Assembly (NCBI GenBank): GCA_045106815.1
Contig: JBGCFG010000015.1
Coordinates: forward strand, 62,001 to 126,000
From: JAUIAI01 sp045106815
GTDB lineage: Bacteria; Pseudomonadota; Gammaproteobacteria; Burkholderiales; Burkholderiaceae_E
Direction of reading: 5' to 3'
DNA: 64,000 nt
Part shown: piece by piece, positions 59,761 to 64,000 of the stretch
Position numbering within the stretch: the first letter of the stretch is position 1
Layout of the letters: the number at the start of each line of letters is the position of its first letter
Position numbers and translations under genes: made by a program
Notes under the pieces: generated by a model
What the model saw: only the letters and a program-made list of their open reading frames with translations
What the model was told of the DNA's origin: nothing
Database searches by the model: none

Positions 59761-61296
59761 ATGCCAAACAACTCGCGAAGCGCGAAAATCCTGGCCACCC
59801 TAGGTCCAGCCACCAGTGAGATCAACGTGATCGACAAACTACTGGATGCTGGCGCCAATGCCTTCAGGTTGAATTTCAGTCATGGCAGTCACGAAGACCA
59901 CGCAAGAACTCATGCGCTTGTCAGATCACTCGAAGCCCTAAGGCGTGAACCAGTCAGCATTCTTGCCGACTTACAGGGCCCAAAACTCAGAATCGGGAAG
60001 ATCGCCGGGGATGTTGCGCGCTTGCTCGAAGGCGCGAAATTCGTATTGGATATGGACCAGACCCCGGGCGATGCCCAGCGAGCGAGTCTCATGCATCCCG
60101 AAATATTCGAGGCTCTCACCGAAGGCTCGGACTTACTCATTGACGACGGCCGTATACGATTGCGCGTTCAAAAGTTCGATCAGAAGCATGCCGTCACTGA
60201 AGTCATAACCGGTGGACAACTCTCGAGCAATAAAGGCGTCAACGTCCCCGGACTGATCCTACCGATATCACCTTTGACAGAAAAAGATCTTCGAGACCTG
60301 GACTTTGCACTATCACTCGGCGTCGAGTGGGTCGCGATGAGCTTTGTGCAACGCCCTGAAGACATCCATGAGCTGCGGCACCGTGTGAAGGGACGTGCTT
60401 TGTGTATGGCTAAAATCGAGAAGCCGTCGGCCGTAAAGTACATCAAAGAGATTACCGAGCTCTCAGATGCGGTGATGGTTGCCAGGGGTGACCTTGGAGT
60501 AGAAATTCCGCAAGAAAGTGTGCCCGTGGTGCAAAGAAGAATTATCCGAGTCGCGCGAGAAGCTGGCCGCCCTGTCGTTGTCGCCACTCAAATGCTTGAA
60601 TCGATGATCCAATCACCGATTCCAACCCGTGCCGAATCTTCAGACGTCGCGACGGCGACCTATGAGGGAGCTGATGCTGTCATGTTGTCGGCTGAAACCG
60701 CCACGGGTCGCTATCCGGTCGAAGCCGTGACCGCGATGAGTCGGATTCTCAGTGAAGTAGAGAAAGACCCCTCCTACCGGGAAGGGATCAATGCGGCCTC
60801 ACCCGAATCCCACGGATCGGCAGCAGATGCTATTTGCTCATCACTAAAGAATGTGGCCAGTGTGTTGCCGCTAGCAGCAACCGTTACCTATACTGAATCG
60901 GGCTTTTCGGCATTACGAGTTGCACGGGAACGACCTGGCGTACCCATCATTGGTATCACCCCATATCAATCCATTGCTCGACGGCTGGCATTGGTGTGGG
61001 GAGTTCACCCGATGCTTAGCGAATCCGCCGAGTCTGTTGATGCCATGGTCGACAATGCCATTCGTGTAACCCTGTCTGAAGGGCTGGGAAAAATCGGCGC
61101 CTTCATCGCGGTGACTGCTGGTTTGCCATTGGGTCGAAGCGGCACGACGAATATGATGCGTGTCACTCGCCTAAAGTCACTCACTAAGGGAATAAGCAAG
61201 CAGGTCATTGATGACGCCTGTACACCGAAGCAGAAGCGACTAGTCAGTGGCCAGATGCAGATCGGCCCGCTTGCCCTGGGACACTTCGGCCTGTAG
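59761..61296 (+). CDS. pyk: Pyruvate kinase
   Basis: 511 residues. N-terminal KILATLGPATSE, FRLNFSHGSHEDH, the signature AKIEKPSAV, RGDLGVEIP, and TATYEGADAVMLSAETATG-type region split over the active site. It converts PEP and ADP to pyruvate and ATP. Slightly longer than the usual 470-480 residues. It may use PEP formed from the 2-phosphoglycerate made by the divergent kinase gene, suggesting co-regulation. The stop overlaps the end of the convergent GGDEF-EAL gene by 57 bp. Confidence 0.95.
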   Translation: MPNNSRSAKILATLGPATSEINVIDKLLDAGANAFRLNFSHGSHEDHARTHALVRSLEALRREPVSILADLQGPKLRIGKIAGDVARLLEGAKFVLDMDQTPGDAQRASLMHPEIFEALTEGSDLLIDDGRIRLRVQKFDQKHAVTEVITGGQLSSNKGVNVPGLILPISPLTEKDLRDLDFALSLGVEWVAMSFVQRPEDIHELRHRVKGRALCMAKIEKPSAVKYIKEITELSDAVMVARGDLGVEIPQESVPVVQRRIIRVAREAGRPVVVATQMLESMIQSPIPTRAESSDVATATYEGADAVMLSAETATGRYPVEAVTAMSRILSEVEKDPSYREGINAASPESHGSAADAICSSLKNVASVLPLAATVTYTESGFSALRVARERPGVPIIGITPYQSIARRLALVWGVHPMLSESAESVDAMVDNAIRVTLSEGLGKIGAFIAVTAGLPLGRSGTTNMMRVTRLKSLTKGISKQVIDDACTPKQKRLVSGQMQIGPLALGHFGL

Positions 61297-63588
61297 AAAG
61301 TCATCAATCCCCTGCCCGCTCACAGGCTTGGAGAAGTAGTAGCCCTGGCCAAGATCTGCGCCCAGTTGTTTGAGTTCAGATGCATGGTTGGACGACTCGA
61401 CTCCTTCCGCGACCACATGCATCTCGAAGGCCTTGGCCATACCAATGACCGCCTTCACAATCGCCCCGTCTGAAAGTTCCTCAACAGACGAGGGATTATC
61501 TCCACGCACAAAGGCTTGATCAATCTTCAACACATCAACATCGAAGTGTTTTAGATGTGCGAGGTTGGAATAGCCGGTGCCAAAGTCATCAATGGCCAGA
61601 CGAATGCCCAACTGCTTCAGTTCACGCATGACGCGAATGGTGTTGTTCACGTCGCCCAGAACAGCGGATTCGGTAATTTCAAGTTCGAGGAACTTAGGAT
61701 CAAGACCGCTCTTGTTTAATGCTGCTGCCACCTCGTCAACGAGACCTGGATTGCGAAACTGTATGGGTGACAAGTTAACAGCTACCACGACACCAAAGGC
61801 TTGCCATCGGACCGCATCCAGACAGGCCTTTTCAAGCACCTGGCGGCCCAACTCATCCACTAGACCCGACTCTTCTGCAAACGGAATAAACAAATCGGGC
61901 CCAACAAAGCCGCGTGTCGGGTGAATCCATCTAACTAGCGCCTCAAGGCTTTCGGTAACGCCGCTTTGTAGCCCAACCTTGGGCTGGTACACCACGGTGA
62001 ACTCGTCACGCTCAAGTGCACGACGAAAGTCTGCCGCCAGTGCCAGCCGTTCTGGAGCGCCCTCGAGCATGTCATCAGAAAAGACAATGGCTTGATCCTT
62101 ACCGGCTTCTTTGGCCTTGTACATCGCAATATCTGCACGCTGCGCCGCCTGCTCGGCGTCTAGCCCAGTGAGTCGATTGACGACACCGATACTGGCCGAC
62201 ACATAGATTTCGGCCGACTCTGCGCCCGCAGACACAGACGGACCGATGCCTTTGCCTATCTCAAATGGCGGCGCAAGGGCAGCCTGTATTCGCTCTGCAA
62301 CGGTCGCCTTGCCGCAAAGCACAATGAACTCATCGCCGCCTTGCCTCGCCAACAGATCGCCCTCATCAAGGCAAGTATGAATTCTCGAGGCCACATGCTT
62401 GAGCAGTTGATCTCCAACTGTATGACCGTAAGAATCGTTCACGAGCTTGAAACCATCCAGATCAATAAACAGCACGCACCTTGATGCCTGATCCTGCGCG
62501 GAGAGCTCATCATAGGCAATGGAGAAACTTCGCCGGTTAGGCAGACCCGTCAAAGGGTCATGCAGGGCCTGATGCCGCAGCTGTGCCTCTAAAGCCTTCG
62601 CTTCTGTGATCTCGCGAGCGTTCAGCACAATGCCGCGCACTTCCGTATGGTCTGACAGGTCGGCCGCATGAATTTCAAATATCTGCTGCTTGCCAGTCTT
62701 GGTGATAATCGTAACTTCATGGCGTGTTTGCGCCAGGAGTGCGTCAGCAGAGACACCCAAACGATGTTGAATTTCACCCAGCTCTTCCTCGTCAGCTAGA
62801 GACCATAACGCTCTTGATGAAGGCGATGCATACTGAATAAGACCGTGCTTATCCACGACCAGAATCAGGTCAGCAGAATGCTGCACGAGGCCGCGAAATC
62901 GTGACTCGCTCGCGGCGAGTGTCTTGACCCGCTCTGCCTGAATATCCTCAGCGCGGCGCGCCCGGACGCGACCCAGGCTGCCAGCGAGTAGCAAAGCCGC
63001 CAGCAGTGTAATGGTCGCGGCCATAGCAGTCACCACATTAGCCGCGCGCGATGATCGAACCGCAATGGTTTCGGCCCGCTCGCGTACTGCATTAAGCGCT
63101 GTCTCAAACCGGCCGTAGTTCATGTCCCACCGGCCCAGACGGCTGCGCATACGCTCCTGGCTGAGATTCATCATGCCAAACGAACCCTGAACACCGGCGA
63201 GAAAAGACTCGGTACCAGCTACCAGGCCGTCAAGCAACTCCGGCGCCGCGGCAAACCCAAGGTGTTTGTTCCAGGTTTCCCCAGATGCTTCGAGTGAGCG
63301 TACAACCTGCACCTGACGCAACAACTCATGGCGGTGGACTTGCGCTCGACCGCGAGTACGGTTGAAGGTCATTTTTTCACCGGCCATGAGCTGCGTCATC
63401 GCGCGCCAGACGATGGTGTTTTGCTGAGAGGCAGCCACTTCCAAAGCGGTGAGCTGCTCGATTACCGCGCGGCGCTCATCGGTGTGGTTGCGTAACTGCA
63501 TGCTCAGCATCACGAGGGTGACAGCCAGCACAGTGACAACTGATAGCAGGCTCCAGGTAAGCGAGCCTGAACGAGGGGCGGGATTCAT
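61240..63588 (-). CDS. Membrane GGDEF-EAL protein with PAS domain (c-di-GMP turnover)
   Basis: 782 residues from the ATG at 63588, with GAAGG upstream. A first membrane segment (about 12-32) and a second (about 186-208) enclose a helical sensor region. A PAS domain (about 220-340, FRGLVQHSADLILVVDKHG) follows. The GGDEF domain contains DPLTGLPNRRSF and RQGGDEFIV. The EAL domain contains ESLEALVRWIHP, ELEITES, DDFGTGYSNLAHLKHF and VVAEGVES. Both active sites look intact, so it may make and break c-di-GMP in response to an envelope signal. Its end overlaps pyk. Confidence 0.92.
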   Translation of the reverse strand: MNPAPRSGSLTWSLLSVVTVLAVTLVMLSMQLRNHTDERRAVIEQLTALEVAASQQNTIVWRAMTQLMAGEKMTFNRTRGRAQVHRHELLRQVQVVRSLEASGETWNKHLGFAAAPELLDGLVAGTESFLAGVQGSFGMMNLSQERMRSRLGRWDMNYGRFETALNAVRERAETIAVRSSRAANVVTAMAATITLLAALLLAGSLGRVRARRAEDIQAERVKTLAASESRFRGLVQHSADLILVVDKHGLIQYASPSSRALWSLADEEELGEIQHRLGVSADALLAQTRHEVTIITKTGKQQIFEIHAADLSDHTEVRGIVLNAREITEAKALEAQLRHQALHDPLTGLPNRRSFSIAYDELSAQDQASRCVLFIDLDGFKLVNDSYGHTVGDQLLKHVASRIHTCLDEGDLLARQGGDEFIVLCGKATVAERIQAALAPPFEIGKGIGPSVSAGAESAEIYVSASIGVVNRLTGLDAEQAAQRADIAMYKAKEAGKDQAIVFSDDMLEGAPERLALAADFRRALERDEFTVVYQPKVGLQSGVTESLEALVRWIHPTRGFVGPDLFIPFAEESGLVDELGRQVLEKACLDAVRWQAFGVVVAVNLSPIQFRNPGLVDEVAAALNKSGLDPKFLELEITESAVLGDVNNTIRVMRELKQLGIRLAIDDFGTGYSNLAHLKHFDVDVLKIDQAFVRGDNPSSVEELSDGAIVKAVIGMAKAFEMHVVAEGVESSNHASELKQLGADLGQGYYFSKPVSGQGIDDFLQAEVSQGKRADLHLATD

Positions 63589-63742
63589 CGTTGCCTTCAA
63601 AACACAGTTTCAGTCACTACGATGATTAGGCGTCATTGCTCTGGCAACAAGCATGCCTGGCCCGAAGGGCCAACGGGCAATACGAGTGGCAGGGCAATTC
63701 AGACTTGACCCGACCGTTCGTCTGCCCCTTGTACGGGCAAGC

Positions 63743-63769
63743 TCAAGTTTCCAGTCGAATTGCCGCTCT
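63743..63769 (+). promoter_or_regulatory. Candidate sigma-28 (flagellar) promoter
   Basis: TCAAGTTT (63743-63750) and GCCGCTCT (63762-63769) are separated by exactly 11 nt. This resembles the sigma-28 consensus TAAAGTTT-N11-GCCGATAA, with the best match in the -35 half and GCCG of the -10. It lies 23 bp before the flagellar-like start at 63793. Confidence 0.5.
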
Positions 63770-63792
63770 TAGTGCTTGAATAGGAGAGACTA

Positions 63793-64000
63793 TTGAGCCC
63801 ATTAAGCCCATCGAGCTTCAGTACCGGCCTGACAGGACTGAACGCAGCCGTCGAACGACTGGATACCGCCGCGGCAAGCATTGCGCGCGCGGCAATTACA
63901 ACTGTTGATGACTCTGGAAACCCCGCCGCGGTAGCTGCTCAGGCCCAACCTGGGGCCGCCGAGGCAGCGACTAACGAGACAGCCACAGTCGCGCCATCTG
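63793..64000 (+). CDS. N-terminal part of a flagellar basal-body rod-like protein
   Basis: A TTG start preceded by GGAGAG opens a frame that runs off the right edge with 69 codons. It begins SPLSPSSFSTGLTGLNAAVERLDTAAASIARAA in short, recalling the N-terminal helix of rod/hook proteins (SALSGLNAASARLDVSANNIAN). The Asn-rich ANNxAN motif is not kept here. After about residue 40 the sequence is Ala/Thr-rich. The sigma-28-like promoter upstream supports a flagellar role. The product is incomplete in this window. Confidence 0.5.
   Translation, partial: MSPLSPSSFSTGLTGLNAAVERLDTAAASIARAAITTVDDSGNPAAVAAQAQPGAAEAATNETATVAPS

Overview
The window reads as a dense stretch of bacterial chromosome with moderately high GC, short intergenic gaps and many 1-14 bp gene overlaps. 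The gene set (TcuA/TcuB, an ActP/DUF4212/DUF294/exonuclease acetate cluster, a cysteine dioxygenase-rhodanese pair, LysR and GntR regulators, and a probable flagellar gene at the right edge) fits a Betaproteobacterium, most likely Burkholderiales of the Alcaligenaceae type. That assignment is inference from gene content only. I saw no rRNA, tRNA, CRISPR array, insertion sequence or prophage.

Layout. 1-1904 (+): the end of a SIS-domain sugar-phosphate isomerase, an SDR dehydrogenase and a HAD-IIA phosphatase. 1925-9296 (-): dusA, then an operon that starts with a PLP-dependent D-cysteine desulfhydrase/L-cysteate sulfo-lyase-like enzyme and continues with a complete polar amino-acid ABC transporter and an NDP-forming acyl-CoA ligase. 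9451-18235 (-): an acetate block of acs, DUF4212, actP, a cNMP/CBS/DUF294 protein, a small membrane protein and an unusual membrane sensor-like protein fused to a DnaQ-type exonuclease. 18490-22680 (-): a 2-haloacid dehalogenase, tcuB, tcuA and a class II aldolase. 22822-28615 (-): a DUF1439 protein, a four-domain rhodanese, a cysteine-dioxygenase-like cupin and two overlapping photolyase-family genes. 28904-38909: an acyl-CoA synthetase, an aminotransferase, an incomplete branched-chain amino-acid ABC operon, HupE beside a broken membrane gene, a GFA protein, an N-acyl-D-amino-acid deacylase-like hydrolase and an AroQ-like protein without its catalytic Tyr and Arg. 39001-46435: a full xylose regulon (xylF-xylH-xylG-xylB-xylA on minus, with a ROK regulator divergent). 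46408-56904: redox and regulator genes (GNAT, LysR, CmcJ-like, LLM, SDR, YCII, MDR, two more LysR, GMC, AraC). 56916-63588: a tandemly duplicated GntR-FCD regulator, glycerate 2-kinase, pyruvate kinase and a GGDEF-EAL protein. 63793-64000: start of a flagellar rod-like protein.

How the genes work together. Most blocks pair uptake with entry into central metabolism: acetate through ActP and Acs, xylose through XylFGH, XylA and XylB, and glycerate through glycerate 2-kinase towards PEP and pyruvate kinase. An imported sulfur amino acid is probably split to pyruvate. Two substrate-binding-protein genes (7324-8199 and 43938-44981) are each followed by a hairpin before the permease gene, as expected where the binding protein is made in excess.

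Most notable: a single-chain double GntR regulator whose two halves look complementarily degenerate, with a 19-bp palindrome between its likely target genes; a sensor-like membrane protein fused to an exonuclease; an AroQ homologue with a remodelled active site; a photolyase relative with apparently swapped domain order; and three broken genes (an in-frame stop, a one-base frameshift and a truncated P-loop kinase). Start codons were moved inward from the longest open frame wherever a ribosome binding site or family alignment favoured it; each case is noted.
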